Assembly: GCF_902459585.1 (NCBI RefSeq)
Contig: NZ_CABPSC010000021.1
Location: 1 to 64,000 of the forward strand
Origin: Pandoraea nosoerga
GTDB lineage: Bacteria > Pseudomonadota > Gammaproteobacteria > Burkholderiales > Burkholderiaceae
DNA: 64,000 nt
Reading direction: 5' to 3'
Both the position numbers and the translations under genes were made by a program. Below the pieces are notes generated by a model that was not told the origin of the DNA, searched no databases, and saw only the letters and a list, made by a program, of their open reading frames with translations. Positions 9,012 to 16,498 of the stretch are shown one piece after another. The first letter of the stretch is position 1. The number at the start of each line of letters is the position of its first letter.

Positions 9012-10340
9012 TTACGTGGTGCTGCGGGTCAGGTCCGCAGGCTTCACGATCGGCTCGGATTCCGCCTTGTAGTCGCTCGCGTAACGCTGCGCCAGGCGGG
9101 CACGCATCGGCTTGAGGACGAACAGGGCAAGGAAGGCGGCGAAAGCGTTCATGGCGCAAGCGATCATGAACACGGCTTGCCAGCTACCCGTCGACGAGGT
9201 GATCACGCTCGAGAAAGGCACCAGCAGCGCGGCCGTCCCCTTCGCGGTGTAGAGCATCCCCGCGTTGGTCGCGGCGTACTTCGAGCCGTAGGTGTCGGCG
9301 CAGGTCGCCGGGAACAGGCTGTAGATCTCGCCCCAGGCGAAGAACACCAGGCCGGTCAGGATCACGAAGGCCACCGGGTGCTGACCGAACTTGGCCAGCG
9401 CGTAGATTCCCGCGGCTTCCATCGCAAAAGCGATGAACATCGTGTTCTCCCGCCCGATCTTGTCCGAGATCCAACCGAACACCGGACGCGTCACCCCGTT
9501 GAGCACGCGGTCGATGGCCAGTGCGAAGGTGAGCGCGGGCAGCGTCAAGCCGAGGATCGAGACCGGCGCCTGATCGAGGCCATAGTCCTTGGCGATCGGG
9601 CCGAGTTGGGCTGTCGCCATCAGACCGCCGGCGGCCATGAGCACGAACATCAGGTACATCAGCCAGAACACCGGGGAGCGCATGACTTCCGTCGGCTTGG
9701 CGTTGTAGCGCATCGCGCCCGGGGCCAGCTTCTTGAGCGCCTCGATCGAGGCCGGCGGGTTGGCCAGCGCCAGACCCAGCACCAGCACGATGATCCCCTG
9801 GCCCAGACCGAAGGTCAGGAAGGTGTTCTCGTAGCCGCTCGACTTGATCATGTTGGCGATGGGCACCACGGTCAGCGCCGACCCGGCGCCGAAACCGGCG
9901 GCGGTGAGGCCCGCGGCAAGACCGCGGCGATCCGGGAACCACTTCAGCGCGTTGCCCACGCAGGTGCCATACACGGCGCCGGCGCCGATACCGCCCACGG
10001 CCGCTGCGAAATACAGCATCGGCAGCGACGAGGCAAAGGAGTTGAGCACCCATGCCACACCGCACAGCAGCCCGCCGCCGACCACCACCGGGCGCGGGCC
10101 GAACTTGTCGACCAGATACCCTTCGATCGGCACCAGCCAGGTCTCGGTCACGACGAAAATCGTGAACGCGACCTGAATTGCGGTACGGCCCCAGTGATAC
10201 TTCTCATCGATCGGGTTGACGAACAGCGTCCACCCGTACTGCAGGTTGGCGATCATCGCCATGCAAATCACGCCGAACACGAGCTGAACCCAAGGGCTCG
10301 CGAACACGGATTGCTTACCGTGTTGATTAGTCGTCTCCAC
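9012..10340 (-). CDS. oxlT: Oxalate:formate antiporter, MFS family
   Basis: A 442-residue, 12-helix major facilitator protein of the OxlT branch. Key charged residues known in OxlT are present: the helix-11 lysine in NAGMLYTAKGTAALLVP and the helix-8 arginine in DRVLNGVTRPVFGWISDK. It should exchange external oxalate2- for internal formate-; with proton-consuming decarboxylation this builds a proton gradient. It starts with GTG behind a very strong site (GGAGGAGG). It is first in oxlT-oxc-frc and carries operator B upstream. Because formate is also oxidised by the Fds enzyme here, uptake without strict exchange is possible. Confidence 0.93.
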   Translation of the reverse strand: METTNQHGKQSVFASPWVQLVFGVICMAMIANLQYGWTLFVNPIDEKYHWGRTAIQVAFTIFVVTETWLVPIEGYLVDKFGPRPVVVGGGLLCGVAWVLNSFASSLPMLYFAAAVGGIGAGAVYGTCVGNALKWFPDRRGLAAGLTAAGFGAGSALTVVPIANMIKSSGYENTFLTFGLGQGIIVLVLGLALANPPASIEALKKLAPGAMRYNAKPTEVMRSPVFWLMYLMFVLMAAGGLMATAQLGPIAKDYGLDQAPVSILGLTLPALTFALAIDRVLNGVTRPVFGWISDKIGRENTMFIAFAMEAAGIYALAKFGQHPVAFVILTGLVFFAWGEIYSLFPATCADTYGSKYAATNAGMLYTAKGTAALLVPFSSVITSSTGSWQAVFMIACAMNAFAAFLALFVLKPMRARLAQRYASDYKAESEPIVKPADLTRSTT

Positions 10341-10491
10341 TATGTACCTCCTCCATCGGTTCTCAGTTGTTTGGCAGCTTCACAACAACAACACCTTCCG
10401 GATGGGGTCTACGCCCCCTGGGTATGCTTTACGAGGTCATTGCCTCGTCGACTTGTTCTCTGATGCTCACGGGATACGTTGCCTCCCGTAA

Positions 10492-10516
10492 ATATACCGA
10501 ACGAAATATACGATAT
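10492..10516. promoter_or_regulatory. Oxalate-regulon operator B (upstream of oxlT-oxc-frc)
   Basis: ATATACCGAAC and, 14 bp further on, a consensus ATATACGATAT lie about 165 bp before the oxlT start. A third ATATCAGATAT follows at 10515-10525. The 748-bp divergent region between oxlT and the PanE-like gene also holds operator C and a separate palindrome. Confidence 0.65.
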
Positions 10517-10792
10517 ATCAGATATAAGTCAACACTAATTTATTGCTTTCCTCGTTTCTCACCTCGCGTGCCACAGTCGTTTTCGTCCATTGCAGCGAAA
10601 GCGACCACGGCACGCGAGGCACTGTCCTAAGTGGCGGCTAGATACAGTAACGCCACTGTAGGCCTGAGCGGCGCAACAACGCAATGCGAAAACACTAAGG
10701 AGTTAACCTGATCCGCAAAGCTTGCCGGATAAGGCGCGCAGGCCTTTTAGATAGGGCTCCTTGGAATTTTTTGAAACGGGCACAAGACGATA

Positions 10793-10815
10793 TTTGTGTG
10801 AATTTCACTCACAAA
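10793..10815. promoter_or_regulatory. Palindromic site, possible second operator
   Basis: TTTGTGTGAATTTCACTCACAAA is a near-perfect inverted repeat midway between oxlT and the PanE-like gene. It contains TGTGA-N7-TCACA, close to a CRP/FNR-like spacing but one base longer. The binding protein is unknown. Confidence 0.4.
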
Positions 10816-11009
10816 AAGCCCGATTCCCCCACCCGCTTTCGTGGCTGTAACACACCGTAATAATTCACTCGCGGGCGTGCGTTACGGGGTTTTCACCACG
10901 GCTTGTCATGGCGGTCGGGCTCACACATCCGTGGCCCGCTTCATCCCCGCTGTGCGGGGAAACCATGACGGCATCCGGTCCTGGAATGCTTGGCGTGGGA
11001 TAGGTTGTG

Positions 11010-11034
11010 ATATACGATATACAACATTTGGTAT
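11010..11034. promoter_or_regulatory. Oxalate-regulon operator C (upstream of the PanE-like gene)
   Basis: A consensus ATATACGATAT, embedded in the near-palindrome TTGTGATATACGATATACAA, lies about 70 bp before the start codon. A weaker unit ACATTTGGTAT (8 of 11) follows at the same 14-bp interval seen at the other sites. Confidence 0.65.
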
Positions 11035-11088
11035 TAGAAGAATAAATAACGATCCGGGTTTCGATTGACCATTGGAGGGAGAGACTTC

Positions 11089-12102
11089 ATGAAGATTTGC
11101 ATCTATGGCGCTGGGGCCATCGGTGGCTATCTCGGCGTGCAGCTTGCGCGCGCCGGGGCCGATGTCAGTCTGGTGGCGCGCGGCCCGCACCTTGCCGCCA
11201 TGCGCGAGAACGGACTCAAGCTGCTCATCGACGGCGAGGAACGCGTGGCGCAACTGCGCTGCACGGACGACCCGCGCGAGCTCGGCCCGCAAGACTACGT
11301 GATCATTGCGCTCAAGGCGCACTCGGTGCCATCGGTGCTCGACGCGATGCAGCCGCTGCTCGGCCCGGACACCGCGGTCGTCACTGCCGTGAACGGCATC
11401 CCCTACTGGTACTTCTACAAGCACGGCGGCGCACTCGAAGGCAGCACGCTCGAGAGCATCGATCCGAATGGCCGCCAGTGGCGCGAACTCGGTCCCGAGC
11501 GCGCCATCGGCTGCGTGGTCTACCCGGCCACCGAGGTCGTGGCGCCTGGCGTGATCCAACACGTCTACGGCAACAAGTTCCCGCTCGGCGAAGCCAGCGG
11601 CGAGCGCACGGAGCGCGTGGAAAAACTCTCGAAGCTCATGATCGAAGGCGGGCTCGACGCGCCGATTCGCGAGAATATCCGCGACGAGATCTGGCTCAAG
11701 CTCTGGGGCAACCTCTGCTTCAACCCGATCTCGGCGCTCACGCACGGCACGCTCGACATCATCGCGAGCGATCCGGGCACGCGGGCCGTCGCGCGCGCCA
11801 TGATGCTCGAGGCCAAGGCGATCGGCGACAAGTTCGGGGTGCACTTCCGCGTGGATGTCGAGCGTCGCATCAACGGCGCTGGCGCCGTGGGCGCCCACAA
11901 GACGTCGATGCTGCAGGATCTCGAGCGCGGCCGCGCCATGGAAATCGACCCGCTCGTCACGGTCGTGCAGGAAATGGGGCGTCTTGCCAACGTGCCGACC
12001 CCCACGCTCGATGTCGTTCTCGCGCTCGTCAAGCAGCGCGAATTCATGACGCAGCCCGAAGCCGTCGCCGCCGCCCAGGCACGGCTCGCGAAAGCGGCAT
12101 AA
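11089..12102 (+). CDS. PanE/ApbA-type dehydrogenase, probable oxalyl-CoA reductase
   Basis: The 337-residue protein has the ketopantoate-reductase fold: N-terminal Rossmann motif GAGAIGGYLGVQLARAGADV for NADPH, LKAHSV, and the C-terminal catalytic region with EIWLKLWGNLCFNPISALT and E-x-D in RAMEIDPLV. The chosen ATG follows GGAGGGAGAG. Its place in the oxalate island, with the regulon operator 70 bp upstream, argues against a simple pantothenate role. In Methylobacterium extorquens a PanE homologue (PanE2) is reported to be oxalyl-CoA reductase, making glyoxylate for assimilation; that role is inferred here. A true 2-dehydropantoate 2-reductase remains possible. Confidence 0.85.
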   Translation: MKICIYGAGAIGGYLGVQLARAGADVSLVARGPHLAAMRENGLKLLIDGEERVAQLRCTDDPRELGPQDYVIIALKAHSVPSVLDAMQPLLGPDTAVVTAVNGIPYWYFYKHGGALEGSTLESIDPNGRQWRELGPERAIGCVVYPATEVVAPGVIQHVYGNKFPLGEASGERTERVEKLSKLMIEGGLDAPIRENIRDEIWLKLWGNLCFNPISALTHGTLDIIASDPGTRAVARAMMLEAKAIGDKFGVHFRVDVERRINGAGAVGAHKTSMLQDLERGRAMEIDPLVTVVQEMGRLANVPTPTLDVVLALVKQREFMTQPEAVAAAQARLAKAA

Positions 12103-12185
12103 CGACATCAGCGCGGCGCGACGGGCGTCCAACGCCCCGAGCATCACCAGCGTCGCGAGCATCGCAGGCGTCACCGGCATCACGA

Positions 12186-12224
12186 AGCGCCATCACGAGG
12201 CGCCATCATGAGGCGCCATCACGA
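12186..12224. repeat. 13-bp tandem repeat, three copies
   Basis: Three units of the form GGCGCCATCACGA stand about 85 bp after the stop of the PanE-like gene. They belong to a 700-bp non-coding stretch (12103-12802) in which only this repeat, a GC-rich hairpin and operator D were recognised. Confidence 0.7.
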
Positions 12225-12244
12225 TGGCAAGCCGTGCGCGCCAG

Positions 12245-12286
12245 GCGCCGTGGCGGGGGCGCCGCAAGGACTCCCCGCCACGGCGC
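12245..12286 (+). terminator. GC-rich hairpin, possible terminator of the PanE-like gene
   Basis: A perfect 14-bp stem (GCGCCGTGGCGGGG with CCCCGCCACGGCGC) has a 14-base loop and is followed by ACTATATATATAGG instead of a T-tract. It may end transcription of the upstream gene or be a stability element. Confidence 0.5.
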
Positions 12287-12696
12287 ACTATATATATAGG
12301 CAGCGTGCGAAGGCGCGGCGCGAACAGGCGGCAGATCGTCGCAGCGCCGTCGTTTTCGCTGTCCGGCCCGTCAGTTCGCCGATCTCGCGACGCTGCCGGA
12401 CACCGCCGGTTTCTTGTCGGCGAACCGCGTCGACGCCGCGGCCTTTGGCGCCGTCGGCTGTGGTTTCGCGGCAACGCAATAACCCGCTTTTGCCGTACCC
12501 CGTAGGCATCGCCGAACGTGCCGCAAATCGCATGCGCGACCGGCGTCCCGAAATCTGCATCAATGCAAGCTGGACGGACATTCGAGGAGGTTCATCGCCA
12601 TCATTGATCGACGCAGCACTATCGGAAAAAGAGACAAATCCGGGCAGCCGACCGGCATGGGGGCGTAAAAAACGTCCCGAAAAATGATGAATTTTG

Positions 12697-12714
12697 ATAT
12701 GCGGTATGTGGTAT
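12697..12714. promoter_or_regulatory. Oxalate-regulon operator D (upstream of the regulator unit)
   Basis: ATATGCGGTAT, followed at a 7-bp offset by GTATGTGGTAT, lies about 95 bp before the small membrane protein gene that precedes the GntR gene. It lacks a good partner at 14 bp, unlike the other four sites. It is the likely autoregulatory site. Confidence 0.55.
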
Positions 12715-12802
12715 ATCTTGAGACTTGCTGCGGCGCGACATACAATGCAAAGCAAGTTCTCCCCCACATTTCAATCTGTCAACGTTTATCAGGAGTGTCA
12801 TC

Positions 12803-13021
12803 ATGCTCGTCGCTGCGCTTACTTTGATCGCCCTTGCTTCTGCCCTTGCCGCCGGGGTCGCGATGGTTCACCTCTTCGTCGCCCTGCCCGCTTCGGTGCT
12901 CGAAAAGGCCGAGAAGAACGGCCGTTACGCGTATCTGGCGGAAACCACGCAGGCAAACGAATCGGGTAAACTCGTCACCAAGCCGGCAACCATCGTGGGG
13001 CAGCAAGCATTGCGCCTCTGA
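12803..13021 (+). CDS. Small single-span membrane protein upstream of the GntR regulator
   Basis: A 72-residue protein with AGGAGTG before its ATG. Residues 1-27 (MLVAALTLIALASALAAGVA and on) form one hydrophobic segment, and the rest is a short polar tail rich in Lys, Glu and Thr. It lies 29 bp before the GntR gene and behind operator D, so it is probably the first gene of an autoregulated pair. No family was recognised. It could be a small accessory protein of the oxalate transporter, or a membrane peptide of unknown use. Translation is well supported by the ribosome site and spacing. Confidence 0.65.
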   Translation: MLVAALTLIALASALAAGVAMVHLFVALPASVLEKAEKNGRYAYLAETTQANESGKLVTKPATIVGQQALRL

Positions 13022-13050
13022 CGGGGCCGTAATACCTAGGAGACTATTGC

Positions 13051-13764
13051 ATGTCCCTGATCACCCCAACTCCGGCGCGCGTGACTCCGCTCGCGCTGGA
13101 GCCGATCGACACCACCACGAGTTTTCGCAATCAGGCGTATGCGCTGCTGAAAAAAGCCATCGCCGACGCCGACATCTATAACCAGAAGGAAGAGATTCGC
13201 CTGGACGAGCGTCAGCTCATCCAGGTGCTTGGCGTTTCGCGCACGCCGATTCGCGAAGCCATGACCCTGCTGGAACAGGAAGGCTTTTTGCGCACGGTGC
13301 CGCGCCGGGGCATCTTCATCATCCGCAAGACGAAGCGTGAGATCGTCGAGATGATTCAGATGTGGGCCGCCCTCGAAGGGATGTCCGCACGACTGGCCAC
13401 GTTGCATGCGAGCGATGAAGAGATCGCCAAGCTGCGTCATCTGTTCGACGAGTTCGTCAACGCACCGCCGACCGATCACATCGAAGAGTATTCCGATGCG
13501 AATATCGACTTCCATCAGGCGCTGATCAATCTCGGCGGGTCGCAGGCGATCGCCAACACGATCAAGAATCTGTTCATTCATGTGCGCGCCATCCGCAAGG
13601 TGACGATCGCCCAGAACGACCGGGCCGCCCGCTCGATCGTCGATCACCTGAAGATCATCACCGCGCTGGAAAAGCGCGACACGGAGCTTGCCGAAAAGCT
13701 GGCGCGCGATCACACGCTGGGCCTGGCTGCCTTCGTCGAAGAGCACTGCGACTTCCTCGAATAA
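13051..13764 (+). CDS. GntR-family regulator with FCD domain, probable oxalate/formate regulator
   Basis: The 237-residue protein has an N-terminal winged helix (about 22-92; IQVLGVSRTPIREAMTLLEQ, then RRGIFI) and a helical FCD effector domain (about 95-230) with the usual D-x3-H metal site (DANIDFHQAL) and later histidines. FCD proteins bind small carboxylic acids. AGGAGACT precedes the ATG. The gene sits between the oxalate genes and fds, and ATATRCGRTAT sites occur before its own unit and four neighbouring units. Oxalate, formate, oxalyl-CoA or glyoxylate are candidate effectors. Whether it represses or activates cannot be told. Confidence 0.9.
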   Translation: MSLITPTPARVTPLALEPIDTTTSFRNQAYALLKKAIADADIYNQKEEIRLDERQLIQVLGVSRTPIREAMTLLEQEGFLRTVPRRGIFIIRKTKREIVEMIQMWAALEGMSARLATLHASDEEIAKLRHLFDEFVNAPPTDHIEEYSDANIDFHQALINLGGSQAIANTIKNLFIHVRAIRKVTIAQNDRAARSIVDHLKIITALEKRDTELAEKLARDHTLGLAAFVEEHCDFLE

Positions 13765-13831
13765 TCGGACGCGTGCGCGGCGTATCCGGCATACCCGGGG
13801 TATCCGTTCGCGCGTAGCATCGGAAAGAAGG

Positions 13832-13867
13832 GGCCGGTGACATCGGGATGTCACCGGCCTTTGTTTT
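13832..13867 (+). terminator. Rho-independent terminator of the gntR unit
   Basis: An 11-bp stem (GGCCGGTGACA with TGTCACCGGCC) with a 6-base loop is followed by TTTGTTTT. It lies about 70 bp after the GntR stop and separates that unit from the fds promoter. Confidence 0.9.
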
Positions 13868-14046
13868 GTCCCGGCTCCTACCGGCTCCTACCGCCCCTTT
13901 CTCCCCCTCCGCCCTCGCCTCTACGTCCCACGTCCCAGCGCCCGCTCCTCACCGCGGGATTTGCGCCCACCTTCCGTGCGAGCCGCCATTTCTCTCCCAA
14001 TGCGGGTAAACGAGGCTGCCAAACCACGTTCGGCGCTATTGCACGT

Positions 14047-14071
14047 ATACCGTATATGATATATCGTGTTT
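14047..14071. promoter_or_regulatory. Oxalate-regulon operator E (upstream of fdsGBA)
   Basis: ATACCGTATAT (the exact reverse complement of the operator A core) and, at 14 bp, ATATCGTGTTT (9 of 11 on the reverse strand) lie about 360 bp before fdsG. The long interval to the start codon is filled by a folded leader RNA. Confidence 0.65.
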
Positions 14072-14181
14072 CACATACGGAGTCCTGTAGATCACGGCGG
14101 CTCGCCACCCGGCCACCGAACTGAAGGACGCACCGGGCGCCCCGTCCGTCACCCAAAGGGCGTGTGGGTCGCAGCAGGATT

Positions 14182-14348
14182 CGAGCCGGGCTTTTCCGGT
14201 TCGCTGGTTGAGGAAGTAAGCAAACGGGGCGGGAAACCGAGCCCGTGCGGCATATGGTGGGGGCTATGTGCCGCACGCTCGTCCGGCGCCGCGCTGATCG
14301 CTAGACCCGAGCAGCGTCGCCGGATGTGACAAATGGGTTTCCCGCCCC
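14182..14348 (+). ncRNA. Folded leader RNA of the fds operon, candidate riboswitch
   Basis: The leader contains a hairpin (14182-14189 with 14196-14203) and then a three-way junction. P1 is a perfect 13-bp helix, GGGGCGGGAAACC (14226-14238) with GGTTTCCCGCCCC (14336-14348). P2 pairs 14244-14257 with 14264-14277 (14 bp, two G-U). P3 pairs 14283-14288 and 14292-14296 with 14312-14316 and 14318-14323 and has a 15-base loop. P1 closes 75 bases before fdsG. Formate dehydrogenase needs molybdenum cofactor, so a cofactor-sensing switch is one idea, but I could not match the known Moco motif. No coding frame in this stretch is convincing. Confidence 0.6.
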
Positions 14349-14422
14349 TGGGGCAGGACAACAACATAACCACACCCTCAGGCGCGCAGTCCCCACGGTG
14401 CGCCGCACAGGAGACATCAGCC

Positions 14423-14890
14423 ATGCGCGAGGCTTTTTCCGTCGCGACGGTGCAGGCGATTCTGGACGCTCATTCGGCTCAGGAAGGTCCCCTGCTGCCG
14501 ATCCTCCACGACGTTCAGGACGCCTTCGGCTACGTACCCCCGGAAGCCGTTCCCGTCATCGCCAACGCCCTCAACCTTTCTCGCGCCGAAGTCCATGGCG
14601 TGATCACGTTCTATCACCACTTCCGCACCAGCCCGCCGCCGCGTCACGTCGTGCAGATCTGTCGCGCCGAGGCGTGCCAGAGCATGGGCGCCGACGCACT
14701 GCTCGCGCATGCGCAACGCGTGCTCGGCTGCGCGATGCACGCGCACGGCGGTGACGTCGCCCTCGAACCGGTGTACTGCCTCGGCCAGTGCGCCACCTCG
14801 CCTGCCATTACCATCGACGACAAGCTGCACGCGCGCGTCACCCCCGAGAAATTCGACCGCCTGGTCGCCCGCGCCAAGGAAGCCGTATGA
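14423..14890 (+). CDS. fdsG: NAD-dependent formate dehydrogenase, gamma subunit
   Basis: The 155-residue protein is a NuoE-like thioredoxin-fold subunit with one [2Fe-2S] cluster; the four ligands are in CRAEACQ and the later YCLGQCAT. It passes electrons from the FdsA chain to the FMN subunit FdsB in the soluble formate dehydrogenase, which oxidises formate to CO2 with NAD+. ACAGGAGAC precedes the ATG of MREAFSVATV; in-frame upstream codons lie inside the folded leader and were rejected. Its TGA overlaps the fdsB ATG (ATGA), so the two are translationally coupled. Confidence 0.95.
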   Translation: MREAFSVATVQAILDAHSAQEGPLLPILHDVQDAFGYVPPEAVPVIANALNLSRAEVHGVITFYHHFRTSPPPRHVVQICRAEACQSMGADALLAHAQRVLGCAMHAHGGDVALEPVYCLGQCATSPAITIDDKLHARVTPEKFDRLVARAKEAV

Positions 14891-16485
14891 GCCAAACCGC
14901 CCACTCCGCCAAAACGCCGGGCACGGTGCGACTGTACCTGCCGCGCGACTCGGCCGCCCTCGCGCTGGGCGCCGATGATGTTGCCGCCGCCATCGTCGCG
15001 CAAGCGGCACGGCGCGGCATCGACATCGAACTCGTGCGCAACGGCACGCGCGGCATGCTGTGGCTCGAGCCACTGCTCGAAGTCGCTACGCCTGCCGGCC
15101 GCGTGGCCTACGGCCCTGTCGACGTCGACGACGTCCCCGGCCTGTTCGACGCGAACTTCACCGCCGGCGGCGACCACCCGCTCGCGCTCGGCCTGACCGA
15201 AGAGATTCCGTATTTCAAGAAGCAGGAGCGACTGACGTTTGCCCGCGTGGGTGTGACCGACCCCGTCTCGGTCGATGACTACGTCGCGCACGCGGGCTAT
15301 CGCGGCCTGCGCAACGCGCTCGGCATGGACGGCGCGGCCATCGTCGCGCAAGTGACCGAATCGGGCCTGCGCGGGCGCGGCGGTGCGGCGTTTCCGACGG
15401 GCATCAAATGGAAGACGGTGCTGAATACGCCGGCGGCGCAAAAGTACATCGTGTGCAACGCCGACGAAGGCGATTCGGGCACGTTTGCCGACCGCATGCT
15501 GATGGAGGGCGACCCGCTCGTCCTCGTCGAGGGCATGACGATCGCGGGCATCGCCGTAGGCGCCACGCGCGGCTACATCTACGTGCGCAGCGAATACCCG
15601 CACTCCATCGACGTGCTCAACGAAGCGATCGCGAACGCCATCCGGGCCGGCTATCTCGGCGAGAACATTCTCGGCTCGGGCAAGACGTTTCATCTCGAAG
15701 TGCGCAAGGCCGCGGGCGCATACGTCTGCGGCGAAGAAACGGCGCTGCTCGAGAGCCTCGAAGGCAAGCGCGGCGTGGTGCGCGCCAAGCCGCCGCTGCC
15801 TGCCATCGAGGGGCTGTTCGGAAAGCCGACGGTCATCAACAACGTGATCTCGCTCGCCTCGGTGCCGATCATCATGGATCGCGGTGCCGAGTTCTACAAG
15901 AACTTCGGCATGGGCCGCTCGCGCGGCACGCTGCCGATTCAGCTCGCGGGCAACATCAAGTACGGCGGCCTGATCGAGAAGGCCTTCGGCGTGACGCTGC
16001 GCGAAATCCTGTACGACTACGGCGGCGGCGCCATGACGGGCCGCCCGCTGCGCGCCGTGCAAGTCGGCGGCCCGCTCGGCTCGTACCTGCCCGAATCACA
16101 ATGGGATACGCCGCTCGATTACGAGGCCTTCGCGGCGCTGTGGGCGGTGCTCGGCCACGGCGGCATCGTGGCGCACGACGACACCGTCGATCTGGCGAAG
16201 CTCGCGCGCTATGCAATGGAGTTCTGCACCATCGAATCGTGCGGCAAGTGCACGCCTTGCCGCATTGGCTCGACGCGCGGCGTCGAAGTGATGGACAAGA
16301 TCATCGACGGGCGCGACCGTCCCAAGCAAATCAAGCTGCTGCGCGACCTGTGCGACACCATGCTCGCCGGTTCGTTGTGCGCGATGGGCGGCATGACGCC
16401 CTACCCCGTGCTCTCGGCGCTCAACCATTTCCCCGAAGACTTCGGCGCGGCCGAACCGTCGAACCTGCCGACCAAGGCCGCCTAG
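14887..16485 (+). CDS. fdsB: NAD-dependent formate dehydrogenase, beta subunit (diaphorase)
   Basis: A 532-residue NuoF-like flavoprotein. An N-terminal thioredoxin-like part (about 1-110) is followed by the FMN/NADH-binding core with GLRGRGGAAFPTGIKWKTV and CNADEGDSGTFADR, and then the [4Fe-4S] motif ESCGKCTPCRIGSTRGVEVM. It takes electrons from formate oxidation to reduce NAD+. The ATG overlaps the fdsG stop. fdsA follows after 13 bp with an AGGAGAC site. Confidence 0.96.
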   Translation: MSQTAHSAKTPGTVRLYLPRDSAALALGADDVAAAIVAQAARRGIDIELVRNGTRGMLWLEPLLEVATPAGRVAYGPVDVDDVPGLFDANFTAGGDHPLALGLTEEIPYFKKQERLTFARVGVTDPVSVDDYVAHAGYRGLRNALGMDGAAIVAQVTESGLRGRGGAAFPTGIKWKTVLNTPAAQKYIVCNADEGDSGTFADRMLMEGDPLVLVEGMTIAGIAVGATRGYIYVRSEYPHSIDVLNEAIANAIRAGYLGENILGSGKTFHLEVRKAAGAYVCGEETALLESLEGKRGVVRAKPPLPAIEGLFGKPTVINNVISLASVPIIMDRGAEFYKNFGMGRSRGTLPIQLAGNIKYGGLIEKAFGVTLREILYDYGGGAMTGRPLRAVQVGGPLGSYLPESQWDTPLDYEAFAALWAVLGHGGIVAHDDTVDLAKLARYAMEFCTIESCGKCTPCRIGSTRGVEVMDKIIDGRDRPKQIKLLRDLCDTMLAGSLCAMGGMTPYPVLSALNHFPEDFGAAEPSNLPTKAA

Positions 16486-16498
16486 GAGACCGCCCATC

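Noticed and set aside
12208-12687. Plus-strand frame between the PanE-like gene and the small membrane protein
   Set aside because: It has no ribosome site or domain, Arg/Pro-rich chance composition, and overlaps a terminator-like hairpin.
14182-14348. Assignment of the fds leader RNA to the Moco or cobalamin riboswitch class
   Set aside because: The conserved sequence blocks I remember for those classes were not found; only the structure is supported.
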